A stretch of DNA of 64,000 nucleotides from Odiellus spinosus (Eukaryota; Arthropoda; Arachnida; Opiliones; Phalangiidae), in contig OY987237.1 of assembly GCA_963920705.1 (NCBI GenBank), forward strand, positions 11,252,601-11,316,600, written 5' to 3'. This document shows, one piece after another, positions 1-12,569 of this stretch (positions within the stretch are counted from its first letter, which is position 1; each line of letters begins with the position of its first letter). The position numbers and the translations under genes were made by a program. The notes under the pieces were generated by a model. The model saw only the letters and a program-made list of their open reading frames with translations. It was not told the origin of the DNA and made no database searches.

Positions 1-2312
1 AAAAAAATTCCGTAGAGAACCGTTTTTTCTCATGAATGTTAAATATACAGATTCTAGTATAAACGTCATCTTATATCGGCCATTTTCCCAGTCTCTGAAG
101 GCTGCCATTAATTGTGTTGTTTATACAGTCAAGACTGCAATCCCACTCAAAATCCACTCTTTCGCTCCTGATTTTTGGCGCGAAAAAGGGTTCAGAGCGA
201 AGAATATAGTTTCCATTTGGATTATATAAGTGCTGCGCTTTCAATACGCGAACTCACATTAGCGCCGTCATCAAAATGAAAAAGATTCCCTTCCGAAATA
301 ACCCTAGAGACCCTTAGAAGCTATATAAAGTTTATTTCACGCAGAAAACTGGGAGGACGGAAAATCATGTTTTGGGGTGGAGAAAAGAGTAGGCTGGAAG
401 CGTTGAATGATAGGAAAATGGCCGTTGGTGAGAGAGCTTGTCAACCTTCGTACAACAAAGAGCGGTATATAGAGTCTAGAAAGAACGTTATCCAATGCCA
501 CTGATTAAATAAAGGTATTTCCCCGTCTATCTATCAAACTAAGTCCCGTTAAGAGACCACCGCCTCGAGCCCGGCCTTATTACTATATAGAGAATGGAAA
601 GGAACCCCAAAACGAGGCCGTAGAAAAAGAGAGCCTATAGAATTTCGCCCGCGAGGAAAAGAAATCGAATTATATAGGTGTAAAAAGTTTTGTCTTCGAT
701 ATAATAAAAGCTGCTATAGCGAGTAAAGAAGAAAGCGTACGTACGAGAAAGAACTAGTAGCTCGGCGAGTTCTAAGGGATCTAAGTTAGACTCGGATCAT
801 TTCTTCTTTAAGAGAAAAAGAGAATGAGTATAAGGGAGAAGAAACAAGATGTTTAGAGCCACAAAACACAACATAGGTCTATATAATTTAGTTCAACCTA
901 TACTATAATGCTCGTAGAACTATGGGATTTGAGAAAAACCTCACCGCAATGTTCTTTGAAGCTTACTTCGTATATAAGCGCAAAATTTGTACTTCTGACG
1001 TTCTAACTACGATATTCTGGATTGTTTTTGAGAGATTATGATCCCCTAAGCATTTATTATATAATTATTTAATTATATTAATAATTAAACAATGTTTTTC
1101 TACTTTTTCAGGTATGGCTGAGCATCTAAAATCATTTTCCGTCACCAACTATCTTAAATGGTATATCATTTTGTAAAAACACTTTTCATAGCATTTTACG
1201 AGTCATGACAATAATTTACAATTTACAAATTCCTCGATTTTTACTGAATTTTTGGATTAATTATAAAAGTAGCTGATTTTCTTTCGTCATTTTTGTGAAA
1301 TTTTCCCTGACTTGTACTACAAGGGCGCTCTTGTACTACAAACACGGATTACGCGAAAACAATACATTTCTACCAATAACGTTTTTTAGGAGAAAGTAAA
1401 AAAAACTTGGAGCTAGGGGGTGATCGCGGCTCGAAGTGACGGCCCTTCGACGGCGCTAATCCTTGAAATAGTCGCTGATTTATGTGGCTGCTTGTCTCGG
1501 ACCAGCAGACCCCTCAAACCATACCTTCTCTTTATTTGTACACCAAACTAGTTTGAACAAAGTGATGTTAAATCGGATACAGAAACCCGGTAAATGGAGT
1601 AGATTAGGAAACTTACACCCTCGACACTACCAGTTCATTCAACATCTTCTCGTGAACGAGATAAAAGAAAGGTTTGGCTGCGGAGTAAGAATAATGCCCC
1701 TTTTGGCCACTATACTTGGAACTACCACTATGTAGTCGCTCAGTTCCCCCTCCTTCCTCAAACAGTATACGATCCGTTACAAATAGACTTTCCTTTAGTT
1801 TAAAGGGAAACTACCAGCTGAAAATATAACCTTAATCGTTCTTTTTTTATTTTTTTATTTTTTTTTTTTTGAAAATAATGAATGCAAAATTTGGCATTCT
1901 TTTCACCTTCTTCGCTTTATTCAAGTTTTTAATATATTAATCAGACGTAAAAACAGAGAAAGGCATAATTATCTAAAAGGGGGACAAGCGGGTAAATCCA
2001 AAAACCGCAAGTTTTATGCTCGAAAGATAAAGAAGTGAAAATAAATATAGAAATATATAGTTTAAGTACATTTAAAATATTTAGATGGTTTGGACAAGAT
2101 ATTTGTTATTATTTTATAATTCTTCGTAATTTGAAATTATCCACGGGAATCGAAATATTTAACTGATTATTATTAATAATTAGGCCTATTTAAACGATAG
2201 TAAATCGATAAAAAATCGCTTGCTCTTAGGTTGCATTCTCTGCCAAGCGAGAAACCTCCAAGTCAAGCCTTCTACTCCTCTTCTTTCTACCCTCTATAAT
2301 AATAGCCACGCG
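1..2312. other. Intergenic, no gene recognised
   Basis: AT-rich sequence with only short chance open frames. A T-run lies near 1846-1870. A degenerate repeat at about 2085-2245 joins two families seen elsewhere: its first part matches the GAGGTCGG-ended element at 23307-23484, and its second part (from about 2180) matches one arm of the TTAA-flanked element at 23825-24242. I see no exon, RNA gene or promoter that I can support. Confidence 0.5.
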
Positions 2313-2552
2313 CAGGGACGGAAATAAGAAATTTTTCTTATTGGACAAATGTCCAGTAACCCCCCTTTAAAATTCAAAAGTTATCGGACATTTAACAAAA
2401 TTACCGGACAATGCTACATTTCCTGTATTGAAAAGTACTTTTTATTTAACGGACATTTGTCCAGTGACCCCCTCTTAAAAATAAAAAGTTATCGGACATT
2501 TGGAAAATTTATCGGACAAATGACCAGTGACTTGTGCTTATTTCCGTCCCAG
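2313..2552. mobile_element. hAT-like MITE, 240 bp
   Basis: The left end reads CAGGGACGGAAATAAG and the right end is its inverse, CTTATTTCCGTCCCAG, with one mismatch near the tip. Flanking 8-mers GCCACGCG (2305-2312) and CCCACGCG (2553-2560) match at 7 of 8 positions. A CAGGG terminus and 8-bp target-site duplication are typical of hAT elements. The interior holds two copies of a roughly 115-bp unit (GGACAAATGTCCAGT followed by TTATCGGACATTT), so the element has duplicated internally. It has no transposase and is therefore non-autonomous. Confidence 0.8.
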
Positions 2553-4938
2553 CCCACGCGACCGTAGTATTGCTGGGAATGTGCGTTTTAAAAAATCATA
2601 ACGAGCAAAGAGATGAAAATCACGTAGTCTGGACGTACCTTCAACTTGGGCACGAGCAAGATTTTAACTAATCTTTAAGCCTACTACGCGAGTAAGCTAA
2701 AAATTTATTTAAGTTAATGTTTGTTTATACTTAGGACTAGCTATACTTTTGATACGATTGACAGTGCGCTGAAACTTTTGTACCCATTCTGAAGTTCTCA
2801 AACATCTACTCCCTAGTCAATAATGCAACGTGAATCTTTTACATTTATTTGATTACATATTGAATTATTGCTAACTAGATTCCGTTTAACGATTGTTTCT
2901 ATACAGTTGGTCGAACATTTTTTTCCCGTTTAAGGATACTGAGATACGTAACAGACAATTTGATCAGACTATTGTAAAAGTCGATCAATTTTACCGATAA
3001 GCTCGAAAATATGATTGTAATATCGCGTGATAGAACAGATTGAAAAGTAAAATTTCGCGTCGGAATATTTTCTATTCCCCGAAAAAAAAAAAAAAAGAGA
3101 AAAAATTGAAATACATTTTCTTTTCAACCAAACCATTTCGAGAAAATAAAAGATTCTGAAATATGGCCTTGCCATTTATTAAACTAAAAATATCCACAGT
3201 CACGCGCACACCCAAAAACAAATCCCAGCAATCTTGTACAACACGCAGTCTCGTTCACACCACACATATTAGTCTACATGGTCTAACTTCAGCTCCTATA
3301 GAAAATTCATAAAAGGGCTAGCTGAATATGGCTTTTCTCTTCCATATCGAGTTTGCAGCGCGAGCAACAGATCATGCATACACACGCTGCCAACCCGAGG
3401 TGTTAAAGACCAAATGGACATGGACACGATTGGCTTTCAGTCTCACGTACAAACTACTTATTTGTTGCGTATAGGAATTAGATATGATATGAACGGTGTT
3501 ATTGTTGTCAAGAAATTCTTAACAAGTTAACCGGAAAACTGGTGAGTTAACTTGTTACGCCTTTCGTCAGTTACGAACTAAGTCATTCGACCGTTGTATA
3601 AAGTCAAAAGTCTGGTACTATGAGGTTTAACAGAATCGGTAGTCGGTACCTCCGTTTGCAAGAGCGTGGTACAGTTACACAGGAGTTAAAGGATTTCCTC
3701 TTGGCGCAACGGGGGACGCTACAAAAACGTGGTTAGGCGCAGCTTGCAATTTTAGTATGGAAGCGTACACACTTTCCCTAAATGGAGTTCTTATATACTC
3801 CTAGTCAGAACAAAGAGCCATATTTGTGTCATTTGAGAAAGGCAACAAAATTGACTCGTCATTCGGACTCATTCCTATCAAATTTCCGGAGCTGACAATT
3901 TCCGCAGAAAATCCCGATCCGAAAAGCATCACCATTCTCCCTGCAACTCTCTTTTACTCTCTCTCTCTCACTCTGTCGGAAAAGACAATTTCTCCCAGTA
4001 AAACTTTGCGAAATTACATTTGCATTTAAAGGGAGGGTGTAGAAGAAAAATTAAATATATGATTCGTAATTCATTAAGGTGGATTTTCATTAAAACAACA
4101 CGGGTATATTCGTATTCCATCAAATGCAATTCTACCTAATACATACTTAACAAATTAAAACTAATTTGAAAGATCTACATTTGTTTGAACATCATGCGCT
4201 ATGGCCGACGAATGCCTTAAAGTTTATCAGTTTATGTCAAGGGATTAACCACTAATCTCTACACCGACTACGTAAGTTAATCACAGTCAAAGCTACATGC
4301 TTGTGCAACATTTTTTCCCGTTGAAGTTGCCTAGACCTTATTGAGGTAAGATCTTTATTGAATCGCCGCTTTTCGGGAAATACCATAAATAAAAAGATTC
4401 GCTAGAACGAGGATTTAACTTATACCCTTTTGACCTGCCCTTAATTAATAAAATTCCTGAGCGAAAAACAAGTCACCAAAATAAGAAAATAAAACGAGTT
4501 TGATTGGCGCGGAATGGTCTCATCCTCGTTTTTCCTAATTAAAATAAATCCCTAGTATTTAAAGCATTTCGAGGTATCCGTCTGGTCCCTTCTTCATTCG
4601 CTATTGTTACTTTAAATCAAATAAAAATTTTAAATAAAAGTAACAATAACGACTGACTGAAGAAGGGCCTCGGCTCGAAAGTACGTCTCGTAAATTACAT
4701 TTTTCGATAAATAATACGTCGTTTTCTCTGTAACAGTTGGGAATTTTAAAATTGATAAGAAAAGGTTGGAAAAAAAGGTGGAAAAATATTTAAATATGAC
4801 GTCTTCATATGGGTAAAGGTTTGTTTAACAAATAACTCATTATATACAATAGTTTTTCGAAATAAATCATTAATTCACTTGTTATTAGGTTGCATAACCC
4901 ATTTAAACAGTACGAATCCAAACGTACTTGTATTAGAT
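2553..4938. other. Intergenic with a hairpin and a repeat end
   Basis: No gene recognised. Contents are an A-run at about 3079-3095, a TC-rich tract at 3955-3975, and an imperfect palindrome at 4587-4666 whose arms carry CTATTGTTACTTTAAA and AAAAGTAACAATA. The stretch at about 3755-3805 resembles 22689-22735 (both contain AGTTCTTATATACT), which marks a dispersed repeat end. One copy of the TATGAGGTTTAACA motif is at 3619-3632. Confidence 0.45.
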
Positions 4939-5229
4939 CAAGAAGGATCAGACAAGGAGAGGAAAAGTAGGGCTGCGTTGAGTTAGAGAGAGAAGAGCCA
5001 ACCTCCCACTCGGGTGGAGAGGGGGATAGGAAATTCTCGAGGTAAACTGTGGTCACTAGCGTCGTTGGCTACTACGAAGCTGATAAAGGATCCGTTTTAC
5101 CCACGTGAGTCACGTGACAACATTTTACCACGAAACATCTCTACCCCGTTCTCCCAGAGTGGGAGTTTAGGCCGACGCAGTAGGAACTGCGCCGTCCCCA
5201 CTTTTCCCCTCCTTGTCTGATCCTTCTTG
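4939..5229. mobile_element. MITE with 7-bp TSD, copy 1 (291 bp)
   Basis: Terminal inverted repeats start CAAGAAGGATCAGACAAGGA and continue for about 28 bp. The flanking direct repeats are ATTAGAT on both sides (4932-4938 and 5230-5236). Related copies at 36150-36441 and 39164-39455 also have 7-bp flanking duplications of different sequence, which fixes the boundaries. The element has no coding capacity. A 7-bp duplication does not fit hAT (8 bp) and is closest to the P superfamily (7-8 bp), but that assignment is inference. Confidence 0.85.
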
Positions 5230-5236
5230 ATTAGAT

Positions 5237-6177
5237 CCTTGGTTTGACTATCCTTGTATCAAAATTAATTTTAAAACCTGACCATTCCCTCGCGTTTCTC
5301 GAGAAGCCCTGATTAGAAAGGCAGTAGTGATTAAAAAAAAATGAGCTCGTGTTTAAAATTCTTGAATAATGAAAATCCTAGGTTAGGAAGGTGAAAAATT
5401 TGAATATTCATGAAAGTGAGCTTGAGATAATTTGTAATATGTTACCTGTGAAGATTTCTCTCTTACGTGGTACCACCCGGGGGAAAAAAGGTCAGAAATC
5501 GAAATAATTCAACCAAATATTACTTTGAAGTTACGATTTGATGGAAATTACATGTTAAAGTATATACTAGACTCCAAAAATCATTTTTAATTGATTTGGA
5601 ACGTTAAAAATACGATAAAAAAAACTCATCAAAGGTTTCGTAGTTAATTAATTCACAGTTAAATATCGATAGAAAATTACAGGTTTCATTATATCTATAA
5701 AACCGCAAAATCCTTTATAAAATCAACGATTTATTTAATTATCGATATTTAAATACGAATTTCGAATCATTCTAAGATCTAATATATGAAAAAATCCTTT
5801 TCGTCATAAAGAAATTTTTGTAATTCTTCCACGAATAAAAGTAATTTAGTCTAAACAATCTCTCTTGTTTTTACAAGAAAAAGGAGCAAAAGTCGAGTCT
5901 AAAATACGAAAGTTACGGGCAAAACCATAGCAACTAACAATGATAGTAAGAGGTAACGACAAGGATGAAGTATACTTATTAATTATTAAGGTTCGAGAAT
6001 TAGATTTCAGTTGTAAATGTTTTTTAAACTTCAATCCACGTGTTTCTTCCTTTAACAAAGCGTTTAGAAATACTAACGTAATCTAGATTAAAATTAAGGC
6101 AATAATGCAAACTGAGAACATTTGGGCTCATAACGTGATTTCATCCACTTTTATCCATGACTATAAATATCACCCAA
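5237..6177. other. Intergenic, no gene recognised
   Basis: AT-rich sequence with no open frame of interest, RNA gene or clear repeat. Confidence 0.5.
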
Positions 6178-6461
6178 TAGTCCTGGTCGATTTCTAAAAC
6201 CGGAAGTCTAGAGAACCTCGCGAAAATTTTGGCGGGGAAAACTTTTTGTCACGTGATCGTCCGCCATCTTTTTGTAGTGTGAAAATAGCTACAGACTAAC
6301 CAACGCCTCCTATACTTTATCATATAGGAAGCGTTGGACTAACAACTTGAATTTGGTTTGTGGGAAATAAAATTAGAAATAGTCTGGCAACCTGTTACTA
6401 CAAAAAGATGGCGGCGCGGCTTTGAGACAAGGGCCCATTTCCGGCAAATCGACCAGGACTA
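6178..6461. mobile_element. Mariner-like MITE, copy 1
   Basis: The ends are TA-GTCCTGGTCGATTT and its inverse AAATCGACCAGGAC-TA, so the target is a TA dinucleotide as in Tc1/mariner. Two further inverted pairs lie inside: CGCCATCTTTTTGTAGT with ACTACAAAAAGATGGCG, and a central hairpin with CCAACGCCTCCTATA against TATAGGAAGCGTTGG. A second, near-identical copy in opposite orientation is at 22171-22454. It codes for no protein. Confidence 0.85.
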
Positions 6462-7283
6462 TGAATCGGCGATAGATATGTTACTGAATCCCTACGATGG
6501 GAAAGCGAGTAAATTTTGAGCTTGAGAATCTCAAGTATTGATAATAATTTGGGAAATTTGAGAGTTTCTAAATCTATTTAGTAATTCAAAATTTATTTTA
6601 CTTGAGGACTTAGTTAAAATTAACCAGAATTTTAATCTTTATAATAGGAAATAAAGGGGCATATCACTTCCTTTCAGAGTGTTGTATTTATTACGTGACG
6701 TCATTGGAATTCCATCACCGAGTCACGATGTGGATTTTATCATTCTGATGACAAAAATTATTATTTTTGGCGGCGTTTTATTTGAGATGGATGACGATGA
6801 GTGTTTCAAAATGGAAACGAAACGCTTAAAGTAATCCTTGGAGCATTAAGACTCGTCTGAATTGGTTATTAGGTTTTAATTAGTACGCTTACCAGGCATA
6901 TCCCTCATCCTAGTAATTAATTTTAAAAGTTTAAAAGTTACGCTGTTTTAGCTTTCAAGTCTTTGAGTAGAGGTTTGAAGATGCGATGCTCTACACTTTG
7001 GGATTCGTGTTCGAATGGTAACGGATGTAAGGGAAAAAGGAAAAGCAAACATTACAGAGTGCGTAGCTTTCTTAACTTAATTTATCATCTCTTAGTATCG
7101 CCAATAAGGCAAACGCCCTCCCCTAACCACCCTCAATCTCGCTTTCTTCAAAGGGAAAGTCCCATCTTGTTGGATTAATAATAGGAGTTATTAATGACTA
7201 CACAAAACGTATTAAGAAAAAAATGTAGCCAGTGTTCTTTAAAAAAATTCGGTATTCGGGCGTAAAATTAAAATAGCAAAAAA
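6462..7283. other. Intergenic, no gene recognised
   Basis: Ordinary AT-rich sequence. Short open frames here have no recognisable domains. Confidence 0.45.
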
Positions 7284-7620
7284 CAGAAGCCGATGAAACC
7301 CTCCTTTGAAGTCTACTACTCCAATGTTCCATATAGCGCTCCTCTCTGTATGGGTAAAATTCCCAATTTTACGAGTTAGAAGGGGTCCTACTTCATTCCC
7401 CCTGTCTACGGAAAATTGGAAATTCTCTCTCTCCACAAACGACGACGTTTTTTGGACGAACTCCAAGGCTGCTAGAGATATTCGCTCGACGAGCTCCCGC
7501 TCCGAAAACATCTATCGTTAGGAGGCGTACGGATCGCGCCTTTTGAGAATAACCCATACAGAGAGGGGTAGACAAGACCCGGGAGTAATAGACTTCAAAG
7601 GAGGGTTTCATCTACTTCTG
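7284..7620. mobile_element. Long-TIR MITE, 337 bp
   Basis: Imperfect terminal inverted repeats of about 70 bp begin CAGAAG and share ATGAAACCCTCCTTTGAAG, then CTCTCTGTATGGGT further in. The flanks CAAAAAA (7277-7283) and CAAAAAA (7621-7627) form a 7-bp direct repeat. Open frames on both strands are by-products of the inverted repeat and are not called. A single related terminus is at 21160-21190, and a weaker one lies in a fasciclin-gene intron near 59240-59275. Confidence 0.75.
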
Positions 7621-7794
7621 CAAAAAATAATGAACAGCAATCTTGACTTTCGTTACCCGGGAAACAAAATTTAACCAATTGGTGACGTTGCTCCGGAAGA
7701 GATATTCATTACTTATTCCATAAAAAAATTATCTCTCAGTATCGTAACGCTTTAAGCAGAGTTAACACGAGAACAATCGGCTAACTCATCGCCT

Positions 7795-7862
7795 CAAGGT
7801 GGATTAGAACCAACAAACTACAGTAACCCGTTCCATGATCTAACCAACTGAGCTACCAGGGT
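7795..7862 (-). repeat. tRNA-like SINE head (minus strand)
   Basis: Read on the minus strand, TAGCTCAGTTGG (7844-7855) matches an A box exactly. GGTTCTAATCC (7801-7811) matches a B box at tRNA-like spacing. The acceptor ends do not pair, so this is not a functional tRNA but a tRNA-derived repeat. It diverges from a second tRNA-like sequence at 8073-8150. Confidence 0.55.
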
Positions 7863-7873
7863 CCACAGTCAAC

Positions 7874-8062
7874 GTGACCACCGAATGGTAACTTTCGTCT
7901 ATTGGGCTTAACCCGCGATTCACGTAAATCTTATGTTATTAAAATTTCTCTCTTAATTGATATTTCGTATAAAAAGAGCTTCAAAACGTATGGAACCATT
8001 AGCCTTTTCCTATTTGTCTTTGGTTATACCCAATAGACGAAAGTTACCGTTTTGTGGTCACA
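7874..8062. repeat. Palindrome between two tRNA-like heads
   Basis: The left arm (7874-7914) contains GGTAACTTTCGTCTATTGGG and the right arm (8022-8062) contains its inverse, CCCAATAGACGAAAGTTACC. About 105 bp of spacer separates them. The arms lie directly upstream of the two divergent tRNA-like sequences, so the whole unit looks like two copies of one SINE joined head to head. Confidence 0.7.
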
Positions 8063-8072
8063 ATGATCGTAT

Positions 8073-8150
8073 ACCTCGGTAGCTTCGTTGGTTAGAGCGT
8101 GGAGCGTGGAACTGCTTCTTGAAGGTCGTGGGTTCAAATCACAGCTCGGT
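8073..8150 (+). repeat. tRNA-like SINE head (plus strand)
   Basis: TAGCTTCGTTGG (8080-8091) is an A box with one mismatch and GGTTCAAATCA (8131-8141) is a B box with one mismatch, about 40 nt apart. The acceptor stem is not convincing. A further A-box-like TAGCTCAATTGG follows near 8187 without a B box. Confidence 0.5.
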
Positions 8151-8872
8151 TTGCGTAAGATGGATGGTAGGTAAAATTTTAGTCATAGCTCAATTGGTAG
8201 TTGATTTCTGTACTTTCTGCCTGGAAATAAGCTACCAAACTAAATATCGCTTACGCAATTCCCTTAGAACAGTCTAAGCTACAGACTTGACTAGCGTGCT
8301 ACGTCGATTTCGTGGAGCTATATATCCATGTGATCGACAAGGGATTATAGCCAAATGATCTACAATTGCTTCGTTGAAGTTCAGGACCTTATTCTGTAGC
8401 CATTCTAAGTCTAGTTTTCGATCGATAAGAGCAAATTCCACTTAAATAGATATATAAGAAGTACGAGTGGGAATCTGAAGTGTTCGATTTAAAACTAGAT
8501 TTCAAATGGTTACGGATTAAGATCCTATAGGTTAGGGTTAGTTTTTTAAGTACTAAATCGAAACGTTAAGAAAAACCTAAATATTAGGAGAGTTTCTCTT
8601 TAACGGCGGTATAGCGGTATAAGTAAAGCGTATACTAGCCCTAGTTTCTTAGAAAAACAAAGATTTTTACAGCACCCGAGTAACTCTAATAAGCTAAAGC
8701 AGCTACAGTCAGAAACAGGTTGAAATTAGCAAGCGCAAAGCTACGAACTCGTTCTTCTTCTTTGTAATCGAATCATATAGAGATAACAACGAAACCAGCA
8801 TTGTACGTACTGAAATTACAACCTGATTCTGATTGAAATACCACCAACCAGTTCGTCGGGTTAACCTCTGAA

Positions 8873-8913
<41 letters not shown>

Positions 8914-9359
8914 CGTTCCCCGAGAAAGTAAATTTGCCTTTATCTTTTCTACTTTACTTTTTCTTTCTTCGCATTTTGTATTATGGGCAAGAAAATAAAG
9001 ATGGGGGTTTGAACTAGAGATGATTTTTAATTTAACAAAGGTTTTGGGTTTCACCAATTTAATAGCGAGTCGCGGTGAACGCGGTACCCCGTCTTATTAG
9101 ATTAGATTTTCCCGACGACGCCAGAAATTGAGTTATCGAATTACTCCTGGAAAAAGGTTTTTGCTGCATGACATGGAACTATTTTCCATTTTTTTTGGAT
9201 TAAGCGGCAACCCATTGCATATTTATATATACTTGAATAAATATATGACAAGGCTTAAAAATATCTACTAGATGAAATGTACGTATGACAAGGCTTATAA
9301 ACGTTTAAATGGATACTATTAAATTAAATGAAGTATTTTTTCAGATTAATTATGTAAAA
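8151..9359. other. Intergenic with a long T-run
   Basis: No gene seen. An uninterrupted T-run of about 39 bases lies at 8875-8913; it produces a spurious polylysine open frame on the minus strand. The 14-mer TATGACAAGGCTTA occurs twice between 9243 and 9299. Confidence 0.5.
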
Positions 9360-9399
9360 CAAGTTGGGAAACCAAAATAGTACCTCCCCGACACCCACG

Positions 9400-9425
9400 T
9401 GATCTAACCTAACCTAACCTTACCT
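9400..9425. repeat. Short CCTAA (telomere-like) run inside the element
   Basis: CTAACCTAACCTAACC followed by TTACC gives three CCTAA pentamers and one variant. It is the reverse complement of TTAGG, the common arthropod telomere repeat. It recurs in each copy of the 3.64 kb element (near 26370 and 27807), so it belongs to the element and is not a chromosome end. Confidence 0.6.
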
Positions 9426-11148
9426 ACATTATTAAAATTGACGAAAAGTGTGTCTGTGCATAGGGAGCAAGATTAACATTGGAAGCCAAAAAGGTTTTAA
9501 CTAACCTTGACAAAACTCGCTTTAATAAAAACGGTATCTCGCTTGGCAGGAGCGAGCAAGTTTTTATTTTTCTCGCACAAGCGAGAGTGTTCACCGCTAG
9601 CGTAAACGCCTCGGCTACAGCGAAATTAAGTCAGGGAGTCCCGAATCTCGCTAATATATAGAAGTTTAAAAAAAATGATCTCAAAATAGGAGAAAAACTT
9701 GCCTACTATTTTATCAAGGTGGTTGAGGTAAAATATTCAAATCCATCAATTAATAAATCGGAGATTCAATAATGCGTAAAATTACTGACTACGCAAAACC
9801 AAAATTAACTAGAAAATAAGAGGAAAAATAAATCGGATAACCGCTTTGATTTCAAAATAAATATTCCAGTCCCAAAAACAATATTAAAACTAAACAAATG
9901 AAATTAGCAATCTTCAGTAATGTGTAAAATTAGCCTTTACACGAAACAATTTAAGCGCAGAAAAATTATCAAATAAAATATCAAATGAACGAAGTAAAAC
10001 AAATCAAAAATATGTCTCTTACCACTACTAAAGAGTGAGTTCAAAACAATAGAATAATAATATAACAAATTTAAATTTTTCAATAAAGGGTAATCTTTGT
10101 ACAACTCGATTGAACGAAAATATCCTAAGAAATGGATATTTTAATGTATTAAAATCTATAACATTAAAAAAAATAATTCAAATTCAAAATTTTTTCTTAC
10201 CAATAAATCGTATTCAAACCAATGAAACTCAGTTTAAAATTTCAACCAGCAAAATCTCGAGAGAACAAGCTTAGTCGAAGATTTCAAAAAAAAATGAAAC
10301 GATTTAACGTTCAATAAATTTAAATTTAGATAAGCAAGGTCAAGGTCTTCCAGTAAAAACATATCGCCGTTTAGAAAACTAGAGTATTTGTCGCCCAAGT
10401 AACGCTATTAGGCAAAATGTTTGATCAAAATCAAGTTTTACCTCGGTATCGCCTAAATAACAATAAGTAAACACATTCAATAAAAAACAATTAACGAATT
10501 AGCTTTCCGCATAACACGCTATACTACGGACTGTGACGTACAATTTCGCTTTTTGGTGCTACACGACCTACAGATACCTTATAAGCCCACGTCTTAAAAC
10601 GCATGTTTTTGAGGTATAATGCTTTGAGTGAGGAAGGGATGTCTCTTTTTTGGCCCCACCATCAATTTTTTATAATTTTTTTCTGACAGGGTGGACCTGA
10701 GTAAAAATATACCAAGTTGTGAAACAAATGTCATTTTACGTGACTCCACACTAGCTAAAACGTTCCCGGAAATACACGACAGTAGGCCTTAAAAGCCGTG
10801 TTCTACTGAGATTAGCATTAAATTCATGTGCAGAAATGTATGAAATTTAGTTAAAACTTATTAAGAGATCCAATCACGTGACTCTCTTCCCCACTCTTTC
10901 TACATTTCACTCTATGGTCAACCATATCAGATATACCAAATAAAACACGAGAAATTTCAATGTCAATCCGGTTTAAGAAAGTTCGTCAACTGTAAATTAT
11001 GGCACGAATTACCTGGTTCGATCTGCACACGCGCGAGAATTCTACAAAATAATTTGAAAGACCGTGCTAGTTCTTAAAACCAATTCTTACGCTACTGTTC
11101 GCAAGTTTGCCAAAGATTACAGTAATTCCCCATACATAAAGCTGATTC

Positions 11149-11185
11149 TCCCAAGAATATCAAAGCGATTTTGATATTCTTGGGA
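11149..11185. repeat. Perfect 16-bp-stem hairpin in the element
   Basis: TCCCAAGAATATCAAA pairs perfectly with TTTGATATTCTTGGGA around a very short loop. It is conserved in the other copies (near 29551 and 31758). Confidence 0.8.
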
Positions 11186-12569
11186 AAAGGGTTTCCGACT
11201 TTAAATTTAGGGAGTTAAACATACTCGCGTGCTGGCAAACTCGATTTTACGCTAGTCACAAATACACGTGAAACCTACTCTACTTCTGTTCAAGGAGAGT
11301 TTCACGACTATAATTTTTCTTAAGTGGTTTAACATTTTGTATCAATCATCCTCACCTTTAAATCTTATACACCATGGTGTATTGCAATTCCCCTTGAACT
11401 GGTTAAAGTTGAATCGAGTAAAATCGAAGCTCTTATTAAGTTCCAATCAATTAATTAGAATTTTAACCCTGCCTCACCATTTGCCTCGTTTTTAAGTATA
11501 CTCTAAAGGTCGAAATTAAACGTCAAAATAAAAGTCTGGCGCGAATTTATGACATATCCAATCAGATTAAGCGACTTTATTTTGCGCATACTAATGAACA
11601 GATAGAGGCAAGGAAGTCACTTAGACATTTACTGGCGAGAAATTACAAACATTAATGAAGAATTTACTGCAAATCCAGCGTTTATACCCTCACGTACACG
11701 CGACATTTTCGCAAATGAGCGAGAAATCGAACTCATTAACGAAGTTTTAGTGCTTTATGCAGTATCGGAAACGGGCGAGAAATTGAAAAACTTTAATTGA
11801 AAATGCGAGCTAGAAACTTCTTTTTATAGCCAAGTTCCTACATACTGTTTCCAACTTCGCTAGAACAAAACAGTTTATCCCGGTAAATAAAGCTGATTCC
11901 CTTATAATTCAATCGAAATGAACCAAAAATATATTAATAACAATTTCCAATGTCCTTATAATCATAAATTTATCCCTGTGAACGCGCCTTTATCGCTTAT
12001 CTAAATTATGTCATTTCAATCTTCCATACCCGTGTAAACGCACCTTTATTTATATTCTTCAATCCACCCTAAGTTTGCACCAGAGATAAGCCTATACTAC
12101 CCGTTATACCTTTGCTTTTTCGAGTAAATGATATATATGGAAAATAGCTTAGGCGCATGCTGCCAACTCAAACTGCCATTAATCGGTCAAATTTCTTTAA
12201 ATTTTTGCACAAATTCTCAAATAACTTCTAAACTACCTCGAATTTTAAATTAATTTTTCGACTTTCTTATTAATTAGATTAAATTTAACCATCCCGATAT
12301 TTTTATTTATAATATAAATTAATATTGCGTTTCATTTCCCTATCGATATCACACCATGAGGCTAATTTGCATTCGTTCCAAAAAGATGCTATATAAACCG
12401 TTCGAAGGCCTATATTAATTGAAGTAACCGTGCGTGGTGGCCATGAAGTTAGGGGGAAAACCCCCCCCTTTCAATGTCTTGCTGATTCTTGATCTCTAGG
12501 CGCTTGGCGACGCAATTTACCCATTGGTGGGGCGATGTTTGGAGTCAGTGGAAGGTTGATGTGAACTGT

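Noticed and set aside
7239..7611. Overlapping open frames on both strands
   Set aside because: They lie inside the inverted-repeat MITE and mirror its arms.
7795..8150. Genuine tRNA genes
   Set aside because: A and B boxes are present but the acceptor and anticodon stems do not form; treated as SINE-like.
8773..9057. Polylysine-containing open frame, minus strand
   Set aside because: Produced by the 39-base T-run; no domain and no homologous look.
9400..9425. Chromosome end or interstitial telomere
   Set aside because: Only four pentamers, and they are part of every copy of a mobile element.
9479..9661. 60-codon frame repeated at 26449 and 27881, and 75-codon frames at 11268, 29670 and 31877
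   Set aside because: Identical only because the element copies are identical. They lack ATG starts of good context, domains and codon bias.
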